This document shows, piece by piece, positions 24,352 through 32,943 of a DNA stretch of 37,631 nucleotides (position 1 is the stretch's first letter; every line of letters starts with the position of its first letter). The position numbers were made by a program, and so were the translations under genes. A model generated the notes under the pieces. It was not told where the DNA came from. It was given only the letters and a program-made list of their open reading frames with translations, and did no database searches. The stretch is from Anaerobacterium chartisolvens (GTDB lineage Bacteria > Bacillota > Clostridia > Acetivibrionales > DSM-27016): NCBI RefSeq assembly GCF_003337415.1, contig NZ_QPJT01000037.1:1-37631 (forward strand). Reading direction: 5' to 3'.

Positions 24352-27300
24352 ATGGCGAACGAGTTGCAATCATTGTCAGTGCTTTTTCAAAACAGGCTTT
24401 TCCGCATACCTGATTATCAACGCGGATATGCATGGAAACATGGGCAACTGGCAGATTTTTGGGAAGACCTGTTGAATTTGCACGAGGACAGATACCATTA
24501 TACCGGTCTGCTGTCATTAAAAGCCGTCAGTCGAAAAGAGACACAATCGTGGCATAATGACGAGTGGCTGCTTAATATTGGCTATAAACCGTTTCACGTT
24601 GTTGACGGACAACAGCGGTTAACTACGTTCTCAATACTCATGAATGGAATAACAGCATTTATAAAGGGCCTTACTGAAAATAAGGATAAATCCGACGAGG
24701 AAATATTCGTCGGATATGAGTCATTAAAGGATATAAAGGCGAAATATGTTCTTAGAAAACGTCCGCCGCAGAATATCGTGACTACATACCTGTTTGGTTA
24801 TGAGACTGATAATCCGAGTGCAGATTATCTGAAATATAAGATTTTTGAGGAGCCGTTCGGCGGCACTGTTTTTGAAACTTATTACACGAAAAACCTGAAA
24901 TACGCAAAATCTTTCTTTGCTGAAAACCTTCGCGCGATGTATGAAAGCGACGGTATCGAAGGTATCGAACGGCTATATAAGAAGCTCACGTTACAGCTCA
25001 TGTTTAATCTCCATGAAATTGAAGATGATTATGACGTATTCGTGGCTTTCGAGACTATGAATAATCGCGGCAAGAAACTGACCAATCTGGAGCTTTTGAA
25101 GAACCGTCTTATTTATCTCACAACGCTGTTTGACGAAAGTCAGCTTGACAAAACGGATAAAGAACAGTTGCGAAAGAATATCAATGATGCTTGGAAAGAA
25201 GTCTATTATCAGCTTGGACGAAATCAGGATGCCCCACTGTCGGATGATGACTTTCTCCGTGCTCACTGGATTACATATTTTCAATACTCGAGAAAACGCG
25301 GTGACGACTATATACGATATTTGCTTGGTAAATTCTCAGCAAAGAATGTATTTGAAAAACACACCATAACCATCTCGGATCATACAGCCGATCCTCTTCC
25401 AGGATTTGACCAAGATGAAGAAGATGATAACGCTGATCCTATACCTGAGCCGGAAGCAGTTCTGGTCAGTAAACTTGACCCTAAAGAAATTAACGATTAC
25501 GTCAACAGCCTGAGATATCTGGCGGAATACTGGTATTATAGTTTCTTCCCGAATGACAGTAGTACATTGACTGACGGTGAAAAGGTGTGGATTGATAAGT
25601 TAAACCGTGTTGGTATTGGGTATTTTCGGCCTCTTGTCGCCGTCGCTCTTACCACTGAAACAAAAACGACTCCGCAAGAGCGAATCGAGCTTTTTCAAGC
25701 AATAGAACGTTTCATATTTCTTGCCTTCCGCGTCGGTGGCTTTAACGCAAGCTACAAAAGCAGCGACTACTACAACAGGGCAAGAGATATATTGCGCGGA
25801 AAATCAACACTCGATTCTGTAGCTCAAGATTTGAACGACACCGTAAACAAAGATTTTCCTTCCCTGATTGCTAACTTTATGACCCGCACTGACAGACGTT
25901 TCGATTCCGGTGAAGGATTTCACGGCTGGCGCGACTTGCGGTACTTCCTTTATGAGTACGAGTACGATAAGTCAACGCAGAACAATCTGGAAAAAGTAGA
26001 TTGGAATCTGTTTACCAAAGTCGAAAAAGACAAAGTAACGATTGAGCATATATTGCCGCAGACACCGACAAAATGGTATTGGTGCAATCAGTTCAGGTTG
26101 TATTCGGATAACGAAATAAAGATGTTATCGGCATCACTCGGTAATCTGTTGCCGCTTGCTCAAAGCATCAATTCATCACTGCAGAACGATAGCTTCCCTG
26201 ATAAAAAGAGTCCCTCCGCCGCAGGGCGAAGGGGATATGTAAATGGCTCACATTCAGAAATTGAAGTGGCCAAAGAGCAGGACTGGACTGCTCAGAATAT
26301 CTTTACCCGCGGCCTTGCGCTGTTGAAGTTCATGGAATCACGCTGGCAGGTAATGCTTACTGAAGAACAGAAAATGAACTTACTGCACATTTCATTTGTG
26401 AAAGAAGTTCGCACGGATGTCCCGGAATTGCCTGAAAAAGCATCGATCATCAACACAAATCCGGCTGATGAAGAGTCTTCACGGGAACTTGTTGACAGGC
26501 ATTATCTGCGTATGGATTTCTGGAGCAATTTCGTTGATTATTGCAAAACAATCAGACGAGATGGGGACATTGCCACTCGCAAGCCTTCTTCCGATGATTG
26601 GTATGATGTTATCATCGGAAGCCAGAACTACCACCTGTTTTTTCAGCTTGTGCGCAAGAAAATACTTCGAATAGGGATTTATGTATATCGTCCAGAAGAT
26701 TTCGCTTGTCTTGAACAGAAAAAGGATGAAATCGAGGCTTCATATGGTTCTGCGCTTGACTGGTACACCAGCCGCGAAAAAAGTACAGCAAGACGAATTC
26801 TCCATTCTATTGATGCAGATATTCATAATACCGAATTATACCCACAGCATTTTGCGTGGCTTGTCTCGCAGTTTGATAAGCTGAAGGACGCACTGCACAA
26901 AATAGACGATGGTTCAATTTTTAAAACAGACGAAATCTCTGAAAATGGTGTTCTTACGAACAAGATGACAGCAGTCGCTTACGAGGTTGCCAAAAAGGTC
27001 TTTTCAGGTTCGCTTGGACGCACAGCGGGTAAAGACGAGATTACACGGCGAACCGGTATGAACGCCGGTTCTGCGGGTGATTACATTACAGATTTCCTGG
27101 CCATGATGAACGGTGACAAGTATACGCGAACGCTTAATGAGTATTCCACAAGGTATTTCATTAAGCATATTCGCGAAGATTATGGAGAGACAGCTTTCCG
27201 AAAAGCACTTGCAGCCTGCAAGAAACATGCTGAATATTACGCTGCCCTGGGACATGGACGCTTGGCCTACGTTGAGCGTATTGTGGGAGAGTATGCATAA
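24352..27300 (+). CDS. DUF262-HNH (DUF1524)-DUF4268 protein, GmrSD/type IV restriction kind
   Basis: A 982-residue protein. The N-terminal DUF262 (ParB/GmrS-like NTPase-nuclease) shows IPDYQRGYAWK (19-29) and VVDGQQRLTT (83-92). The DUF1524 HNH nuclease has I564-E565-H566-I567, followed by PQ, then LGNLLPLAQSIN (N598) and a distal N..F...K segment. Residues about 714-865 resemble DUF4268 (FWSNFVDYC, YHLFFQLVRKK, IEASYGSALDWY). The last 100 residues form a helical domain with RTGMNAGSAGDYI and YYAALGHGRL, of a kind seen beside HNH restriction domains. GmrSD and BrxU enzymes cut glucosylated or otherwise modified phage DNA. AAAGGAGAA precedes the ATG. The SEC-C/TPR gene follows after 70 bases. 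All motifs look intact, unlike the wreckage upstream. Confidence 0.87.
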   Translation: MANELQSLSVLFQNRLFRIPDYQRGYAWKHGQLADFWEDLLNLHEDRYHYTGLLSLKAVSRKETQSWHNDEWLLNIGYKPFHVVDGQQRLTTFSILMNGITAFIKGLTENKDKSDEEIFVGYESLKDIKAKYVLRKRPPQNIVTTYLFGYETDNPSADYLKYKIFEEPFGGTVFETYYTKNLKYAKSFFAENLRAMYESDGIEGIERLYKKLTLQLMFNLHEIEDDYDVFVAFETMNNRGKKLTNLELLKNRLIYLTTLFDESQLDKTDKEQLRKNINDAWKEVYYQLGRNQDAPLSDDDFLRAHWITYFQYSRKRGDDYIRYLLGKFSAKNVFEKHTITISDHTADPLPGFDQDEEDDNADPIPEPEAVLVSKLDPKEINDYVNSLRYLAEYWYYSFFPNDSSTLTDGEKVWIDKLNRVGIGYFRPLVAVALTTETKTTPQERIELFQAIERFIFLAFRVGGFNASYKSSDYYNRARDILRGKSTLDSVAQDLNDTVNKDFPSLIANFMTRTDRRFDSGEGFHGWRDLRYFLYEYEYDKSTQNNLEKVDWNLFTKVEKDKVTIEHILPQTPTKWYWCNQFRLYSDNEIKMLSASLGNLLPLAQSINSSLQNDSFPDKKSPSAAGRRGYVNGSHSEIEVAKEQDWTAQNIFTRGLALLKFMESRWQVMLTEEQKMNLLHISFVKEVRTDVPELPEKASIINTNPADEESSRELVDRHYLRMDFWSNFVDYCKTIRRDGDIATRKPSSDDWYDVIIGSQNYHLFFQLVRKKILRIGIYVYRPEDFACLEQKKDEIEASYGSALDWYTSREKSTARRILHSIDADIHNTELYPQHFAWLVSQFDKLKDALHKIDDGSIFKTDEISENGVLTNKMTAVAYEVAKKVFSGSLGRTAGKDEITRRTGMNAGSAGDYITDFLAMMNGDKYTRTLNEYSTRYFIKHIREDYGETAFRKALAACKKHAEYYAALGHGRLAYVERIVGEYA

Positions 27301-27370
27301 GTAGAAGTCATGATTGGCTGAACGATGGTTGATGTTTGGGAACATTCTTATATAAAAAGGTAGGCATCAA

Positions 27371-29284
27371 ATGAAAATTGGAAGAAATGATCCGTGCTTA
27401 TGCGTAAGCGGGAAAAAATATAAAGATTGCTGTTTAAACAAACCTAATTATGAAGCTCTATATTTTGAACAAATAGAGCTACTTAAAAATCCGACAATAG
27501 AAAATTGCCAAAAAGTTATTGCATTGGGAAATACGATACTTGAGGCAACTGTTAAATATGTGTTTTCAACAGGGGCTTGTGTTAATATTGCAAGAGCCAA
27601 TTTATTTCTCTTATATGATACAAATAAAAAGGAGTTTATTGACGCCGCCAAAGCTGCCTGCGATAAGGCTTTGGTTCTTAAGCAAGAGAACCAGCAAGCT
27701 TTACTTGTCCGATATGAAATCAATATATTTGAGACTGACTTTACTTCGGCGAGCAGGGTTTTAGAATCTATTCATCCATCAATTTTAAAGCAAGCAGAAA
27801 TGCAAATACTTATGTTTTACCAACAAGCCGTACAGAAGGCAAATATTTATGTCCATTCACAGAAAAATAAGGATGGGCTTAATATACTAACTGATACGCT
27901 GTTTGAAATATATAAAAATTATCCCCCTTTATGTGGAAGTGCGACTTCCTATTATATGGGGATCGGGGATGATATAGTTAGAGCTTACGAGGTTGCTAAA
28001 AGGTGTGTTGAAGAGTGGCCTAATGCAGAAATTTATTGTAATCTAGGACTTATTTGTATTAATCCTCAAATAAACCGTGTTAAAGAAGCAATAACATATT
28101 TAAAAAAGGGTTTGGATATATGTTCAGACGGCGATGTTGAATATGGCCTAAAAAGCAATTTGCTTACAGCGTTTATAAAAGATAAAAATTGGCCGGAGGC
28201 AATAAAGCTCGGTGAAGAGCTGGTTAGAGATAAACCTAGTAATTTAAACTACCACAACTATGCAGAATTACTGAAATCCACAGGCCAATATGACGAGGCA
28301 ATTGAATGGTGTAAAAAAGCATTGTTTTTGGTCGAAGATGATTGTACGCTCTTGACATTGGCTGATATATATAAACGCAACGCAAAATATCAAGATGCAA
28401 TAGATACTTATTTGCTTTGTCTTTCGTCTCAGGAAAACAATAATAATTGTTTAACTTTTATAGATGAAAATGGAGATGATATGTATTCTGTGGCATCCAA
28501 TTCCTCTATATATAGTATTAAACTGGAGGCTTTTAAAGGGCTAGTTCATGCTTCTGTGCAATTGAAAAGTTATGATAAAGCAAAAGCATATATGGTTTTG
28601 GGAAAAGAACTTTTGGGTGAGCAAGATGAGTGGGAGATATGGGAAAGTGTGATCCCAACACTGGATAACTTCTCTCAAGCATATAATGAGGCGAAAGCCC
28701 TTATTGAAGAAGCAACAAACCGAGCGAAAACGCAGACAAATTATTTCAAACAATGGGCCGCTAGCTTAATGCAGTTACAAGGAAACTCTCAGTATATAAA
28801 TCTAAATGAATTAGATAATTGGGCTGAGTTTGAAGCGCAGATGGGTTTGATCTTAGAAGAAATGAAAAAGGTAATTATTAACCATTCTACACTTTACTCA
28901 AGTATAGAGGCTCAAATTATATCCCAGTATCCGAATCTGGATTCTGATTCCAAAGAATTTCTTATTACAGCTAATATCTTGTATGATATTCATAAAAATA
29001 GTTTTATCGACTTTGCTCCAATAATTGTGGAGTATTCCAAAGTTGTAGAGAAACGACTTCGTGTTTTGCTAGCAGGAAGAATACCTTCCAATATAAAAAT
29101 GTTAGGAGAAATTATTGTCGAAATTGATAAACATTCAATTGTTCCATATAACGCCTATTTAGGAGATCTTCGTTCTATTAATCAATTGCGAAGAAATAGC
29201 GCTCATACAGGGCGACTTGCAAAAACAGATGCTGATAATATGAGAAATATTTTATTTACAAATGGTTTGTTGAATCGTCTTTAG
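27371..29284 (+). CDS. SEC-C zinc motif, TPR and HEPN-like protein
   Basis: A 637-residue protein. The N-terminus is a SEC-C zinc motif, GRNDPCLCVSGKKYKDCC, with C9, C11, C20 and C21. From about 50 to 470 run helical TPR-like repeats (for instance NYHNYAELLKSTGQYDEAIEWCKKAL). The C-terminal 130 residues look like a HEPN domain: a helix with KVVEKRLRVLLAG, then LRSINQLRRNSAH giving R607-x4-H612, the catalytic pattern of HEPN ribonucleases. HEPN domains are frequent in abortive-infection and toxin proteins. It follows the DUF262 gene in the same direction by 70 bases, and a terminator closes the unit. AAAGGTAGG is its ribosome site. The HEPN assignment is by motif only. Confidence 0.75.
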   Translation: MKIGRNDPCLCVSGKKYKDCCLNKPNYEALYFEQIELLKNPTIENCQKVIALGNTILEATVKYVFSTGACVNIARANLFLLYDTNKKEFIDAAKAACDKALVLKQENQQALLVRYEINIFETDFTSASRVLESIHPSILKQAEMQILMFYQQAVQKANIYVHSQKNKDGLNILTDTLFEIYKNYPPLCGSATSYYMGIGDDIVRAYEVAKRCVEEWPNAEIYCNLGLICINPQINRVKEAITYLKKGLDICSDGDVEYGLKSNLLTAFIKDKNWPEAIKLGEELVRDKPSNLNYHNYAELLKSTGQYDEAIEWCKKALFLVEDDCTLLTLADIYKRNAKYQDAIDTYLLCLSSQENNNNCLTFIDENGDDMYSVASNSSIYSIKLEAFKGLVHASVQLKSYDKAKAYMVLGKELLGEQDEWEIWESVIPTLDNFSQAYNEAKALIEEATNRAKTQTNYFKQWAASLMQLQGNSQYINLNELDNWAEFEAQMGLILEEMKKVIINHSTLYSSIEAQIISQYPNLDSDSKEFLITANILYDIHKNSFIDFAPIIVEYSKVVEKRLRVLLAGRIPSNIKMLGEIIVEIDKHSIVPYNAYLGDLRSINQLRRNSAHTGRLAKTDADNMRNILFTNGLLNRL

Positions 29285-29415
29285 TTACCATGCTCCGTTG
29301 CTTATCATATTATCCGCAGTTGATTCGAATCCGTAGCCGCTGATTAACAACCTGCGCGAAGAAGCATAATAATGAGTCTTTTTCTTGGCATCTATATTCA
29401 CCTAACTTGCCAAAG

Positions 29416-29455
29416 ATGAAAAACCACAAGGCCAAATAACCTTGTGGTTTTTCAT
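29416..29455. terminator. Bidirectional terminator
   Basis: ATGAAAAACCACAAGG (29416-29431) and CCTTGTGGTTTTTCAT (29440-29455) are perfect 16-base arms with an eight-base loop. It separates the plus-strand defence-like genes from the minus-strand transporter operon and can serve both. Confidence 0.9.
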
Positions 29456-29551
29456 ACGTTGAGAGAATGGCTCTGATTATAAACTCATCCTCTTGGGTTG
29501 CTGTCATAAGATTTATAGTTGAATTGATATAGAATTATTTCGCGTGTAAAC

Positions 29552-30157
29552 CTAGCACAGTTGCCCTACTTTATATACCCGGTCACAGATACGATGGAGC
29601 AGGCTCTTCTCATGGCTAACCACAATAACTCCGATTTTTCTGCTTTGGCAGATATCGAGAAAAACATGCAAAATCTTGGCCTGTGTAATAGCGTCCAGCA
29701 TGGTGGTCATTTCATCGGCAATAATATACCGCGTGTTTGGGTTCAAGGCACGCACAATACAAAACCTCTGTAACTCACCACCGGAGAGCTCTATGGGCCA
29801 TCGCTTTCTCCAATCGTCCCGGATGCCGAAAGCATCCAAAATATCCTGAGAAGGAGTATAGGTTTCGGTTAGTACATTCTCCATTTTCCAGAGGGGATTG
29901 ATGGCCTTTTCGGGGTGCTGATAGATTAATTGTACAGGGCGAAATTTTTTTTGGATCAAATGCTTAGTATCTACGCTCACCCTGCCTGCCTGCGGAAGTA
30001 TATATCCGGCTAAAATTCTGGCCAATGTCGTTTTCCCGCAACCGCTGTATCCGGATAAACCAAGAACTTCGCCGGGCGATACTTTTATGTTTATGTTCTT
30101 AAAAATCCACTGATCCTTTTTATAATAAACCCCGAGATTCTCTCCCATCAAAGCCAT
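29552..30157 (-). CDS. ABC transporter ATPase (NikE/DppF type), second ATPase
   Basis: A 201-residue ATPase. Walker A is GYSGCGKTT, the signature ELSGGELQR, Walker B RYIIADEMT, and the H-loop VVSHE. It should power the importer with the ATPase encoded before it. It lacks the C-terminal oligopeptide extension of DppF/OppF, as in nickel-type NikE. The start is the ATG overlapping the stop of the previous gene (TAATG), with GAGGTGGG upstream; the longer frame from 30184 lies inside that gene. It is the last gene of the operon and slightly short for the family. Confidence 0.85.
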   Translation of the reverse strand: MALMGENLGVYYKKDQWIFKNINIKVSPGEVLGLSGYSGCGKTTLARILAGYILPQAGRVSVDTKHLIQKKFRPVQLIYQHPEKAINPLWKMENVLTETYTPSQDILDAFGIRDDWRKRWPIELSGGELQRFCIVRALNPNTRYIIADEMTTMLDAITQAKILHVFLDICQSRKIGVIVVSHEKSLLHRICDRVYKVGQLC

Positions 30158-30969
30158 TATGCTTCCCACCTCAATTCCTGGCACTCAAAATCATTTTGCG
30201 GCAAAGCGCGCCATAATCTTCTGGCATATTCTGTTTTCAACTGTTCCCCCGTTCCAGAAAAGGCGGACGCTGCGGAGATCTCCATGGTTTGCCCATCCTT
30301 GATTACAGCAACACGGTTGGCAATTTCAATCGCGGACATGATATCATGGGTGATTAACATAACACCGGCGCCCTCTTTGGCAAACTGTCGCAGCTGCTTG
30401 AGGATTTCTTTCAGAGCTTTGGGGTGGATGCCAGGGGTTGGTTCATCAGCTATAACCAGCTTTACTCCCTCTCTGACGCTGGTAGCGAACAGCGCTCTGC
30501 GCAGCATTCCTCCGGATAATTCATGAGGATAAAGCTTTCCGTCGCTTTCTTTTAATCCGTAATGAGCAAACAGCATTTTCTGCCTTTCTTGTGCACTTTG
30601 TTTATCCAATCCAATCTGGACCTGCTTTCCCACCGGCATCAATGGATCCAGATAATTAACCGACTGAGGTATAAACGAGATTTCCCTGCCTCTCAGTTCT
30701 TCTTTGCGCTTTTTGGTTAATTCTACCCCACGATAGATCATACTTCCGGAGTAAATGGCATTGGTAGGGAGAATTCCCAGGATAGCATGGGCAAGCAAAC
30801 TTTTCCCTGAGCCACTGGCCCCCAGAACTGCAACGATCTCCCCTTCATTAATATCAACATTAAGATTGGAAATTGGATGTATGACACGTTTTTGGGTTCC
30901 TCGAAAATATTGGGAAAATCCAATGGACAGATTTTCCACTTTCAATAACGGTTGCACTGCTATACGCAT
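30157..30969 (-). CDS. ABC transporter ATPase (NikD/DppD type), first ATPase
   Basis: A 270-residue ATPase. Walker A is GASGSGKSL, the signature LSGGMLRRA, Walker B KLVIADEPT, and the H-loop LITHD. The 10-residue Q-loop segment includes FIPQSV. Like its partner it lacks the oligo_HPY extension that dipeptide and oligopeptide ATPases (about 320 residues) carry, which leans towards nickel or metallophore importers. AGGAGGT lies seven bases before the ATG. Stop and next start share bases. Confidence 0.88.
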   Translation of the reverse strand: MRIAVQPLLKVENLSIGFSQYFRGTQKRVIHPISNLNVDINEGEIVAVLGASGSGKSLLAHAILGILPTNAIYSGSMIYRGVELTKKRKEELRGREISFIPQSVNYLDPLMPVGKQVQIGLDKQSAQERQKMLFAHYGLKESDGKLYPHELSGGMLRRALFATSVREGVKLVIADEPTPGIHPKALKEILKQLRQFAKEGAGVMLITHDIMSAIEIANRVAVIKDGQTMEISAASAFSGTGEQLKTEYARRLWRALPQNDFECQELRWEA

Positions 30970-30981
30970 GATTTCTACCTC

Positions 30982-31851
30982 CTATTCATTAGAGCTGGTT
31001 GGGTCCAGCAGGATTCTTAGTTGTTCGCCAATATTATCAAAGCTCTTGGCCACAAGAATCAACAGAATTCCCGGGAACAAGATCAACCACCATTGGCCTG
31101 TGGAAAGATGGCTCATGGCTTCGGACAGAATAATGCCCACAGCCGGTGTTTGTGGTGACAGCCCAAAACCTAAAAAGGTGAGGGAAGCCTCATGCAGAAT
31201 GACATGAGGAAACATTAAGAACGATCCAATCATTATTTGCGGAAATACAGAAGGCATGACATGCTTTCTGGCAATATACCAGACAGATTTACCATAGCTT
31301 TGGGATATTTGGATGTATTCCGCACTTTTTATCTGCAGCACTTCGGCCCGTACAACCCTGGCCAGTGAGGTCCAGTGGGTCATGGCTACGCTGATAACAA
31401 TTCCCTGTATGCCCCCGCCCACGATATAACAGATTAAAATCATGAATATCAGGTGAGGCATACCGATGAAGAGTTCAATGAACCAAGAGATTATTTCATC
31501 TATTTTTTTACCGAATATCGCTGCGACGGTTCCGAGAAGGGTGGCCACAGTAACACTGATAACGGTAGCAAATACACCAACTGCCAACGACAGCCGCAGC
31601 CCTTTCATCGTTCGGGTGAACATATCCCGGCCAAGCCAATCCGTGCCAAACAAATATTTAAAGCTTGGCATAAGATTCTTGCTGGCATTGTTCACACGAA
31701 GATTGTCATTGCTTAAGATGAAGCTGAGAATAACGATAAAACCGATCAGGCAGACAGAAAAGCTAATCATCCAAATAATCTTCTTACGAACATTGCCTGC
31801 TTTTCCTGTGTAAGGAAGAACGTCCTCTTTCCTTCCTAATTGCTCTAGCAT
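30982..31851 (-). CDS. ABC transporter permease (NikC/DppC type)
   Basis: A 289-residue inner-membrane permease with about six helices and an N-terminal cytoplasmic lead of 27 residues. The OppC-type N-terminal block GTDWLGRDMFTRTMKGLRLSLAVG and the EAA coupling segment AEYIQISQSYGKSVWYIARKHVMP are present. It overlaps the upstream permease gene by seven bases, with GGGGGG before the start. Confidence 0.9.
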   Translation of the reverse strand: MLEQLGRKEDVLPYTGKAGNVRKKIIWMISFSVCLIGFIVILSFILSNDNLRVNNASKNLMPSFKYLFGTDWLGRDMFTRTMKGLRLSLAVGVFATVISVTVATLLGTVAAIFGKKIDEIISWFIELFIGMPHLIFMILICYIVGGGIQGIVISVAMTHWTSLARVVRAEVLQIKSAEYIQISQSYGKSVWYIARKHVMPSVFPQIMIGSFLMFPHVILHEASLTFLGFGLSPQTPAVGIILSEAMSHLSTGQWWLILFPGILLILVAKSFDNIGEQLRILLDPTSSNE

Positions 31852-32822
31852 CTTATATCCCCCCTTTTCATTCGCGGGTCTATAATAGTATTTAAGATGT
31901 CCGCAATAAAATTCCCGATAAAGACAAATAAGGAAGCGATTAAAATAATTCCAAGCAGCAGAGGAAGATCTCCTTTTAATCCGGCATTGGTAAGAGTGAT
32001 GCCTAAACCCGGATAAGCAAATACCTGCTCTGCCAGAACGGAACCGCCGAACAATTCACTGAAATAGGCAAACTGAATGGAAATAGCCGGAATAATGGAG
32101 TTGCGGAAACCGTGATTTTTAAAAATTTGCCAGCTTGTTTCTCCCCGTGCTCTGGCAAAGGTGACGTATTCCGTATTGAGTATATCAATCATCTTTTCCC
32201 GCGTATGCATGGCTATATTGGCAACGCCTAAAAGGCTTAAGGTCAACGCCGGCAGAATGAAATGGCGGAGGCGATCCGCCAACGTGACATCGGCGTTCGC
32301 CAGTCCAATGGGTTTGGTCAGGCCAATTGGAAAAATTCCCAACCACACCGCAAAAACAAGCAGTAAAATTAAAGCAAGCAAAAACGTGGGTATGGAAACT
32401 AGGATATAACTGTACCATTTAATAAAACGGTCAAGCAGCTTGCCACGTTTCATTGCGGCAACCGCTCCCAGTATATAACCCAAAACACCTGACAGCAGCC
32501 ATGCTGTTCCCATGAGCACGAAGGATGTCATGGCCCTGCTTTTAATAATGTTGATAACAGGGGTTCTATATAGCTTGGATACGCCAAAATCACCGCGCAG
32601 CAAGGCGCCTGCCCAGGAAAAATATTGTTTCACAGGAGATTTGTCAACCCCCCAGTATTCTTTTAGCTTTTCCAATTGTTCCTGTGACATGGAGGTATCA
32701 CTTACCGCATAGGCATTAACAGGATCAATAGGAGACAGATGGAGTAACCAGAATGTCAGGATGGATAAGCCAAACATAAGCGTAATCATGCGCAGAAAAC
32801 GCATGAGGATTTTTTGAGACAT
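31845..32822 (-). CDS. ABC transporter permease (NikB/DppB type)
   Basis: A 325-residue inner-membrane permease. The N-terminus has the helix typical of DppB (FLRMITLMFGLSILTFWLLHLSPIDPV) and GDFGVSKLYRTPV. The EAA segment is TEYVTFARARGETSWQIFKNHGFRNSIIP, and it ends with NTIIDPRMKRGD. GGAGGTG lies eight bases before the ATG. Confidence 0.92.
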   Translation of the reverse strand: MSQKILMRFLRMITLMFGLSILTFWLLHLSPIDPVNAYAVSDTSMSQEQLEKLKEYWGVDKSPVKQYFSWAGALLRGDFGVSKLYRTPVINIIKSRAMTSFVLMGTAWLLSGVLGYILGAVAAMKRGKLLDRFIKWYSYILVSIPTFLLALILLLVFAVWLGIFPIGLTKPIGLANADVTLADRLRHFILPALTLSLLGVANIAMHTREKMIDILNTEYVTFARARGETSWQIFKNHGFRNSIIPAISIQFAYFSELFGGSVLAEQVFAYPGLGITLTNAGLKGDLPLLLGIILIASLFVFIGNFIADILNTIIDPRMKRGDIRC

Positions 32823-32849
32823 GAAAATAGCACCTCCTGTTGTCTATAG

Positions 32850-32929
32850 GGCTCCTATCTAAACAGGTGCGTTCAAAACGCCAATGATTTAGGCAAGCGT
32901 TCCAGACGCACCTGTTCTTATAGAGCCTT
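32850..32929 (-). promoter_or_regulatory. Hairpin between binding-protein and permease genes
   Basis: AACAGGTGCGT (32862-32872) and ACGCACCTGTT (32906-32916) are perfect arms. Flanking GGCTC/GAGCC and inner AACGC/GCGTT pairs extend the fold. Without a strong T run on the minus strand it may be a partial terminator or an mRNA-stabilising stem that keeps binding-protein levels above permease levels, a usual need in such operons. Confidence 0.55.
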
Positions 32930-32943
32930 TAGCTTTATTGGCT

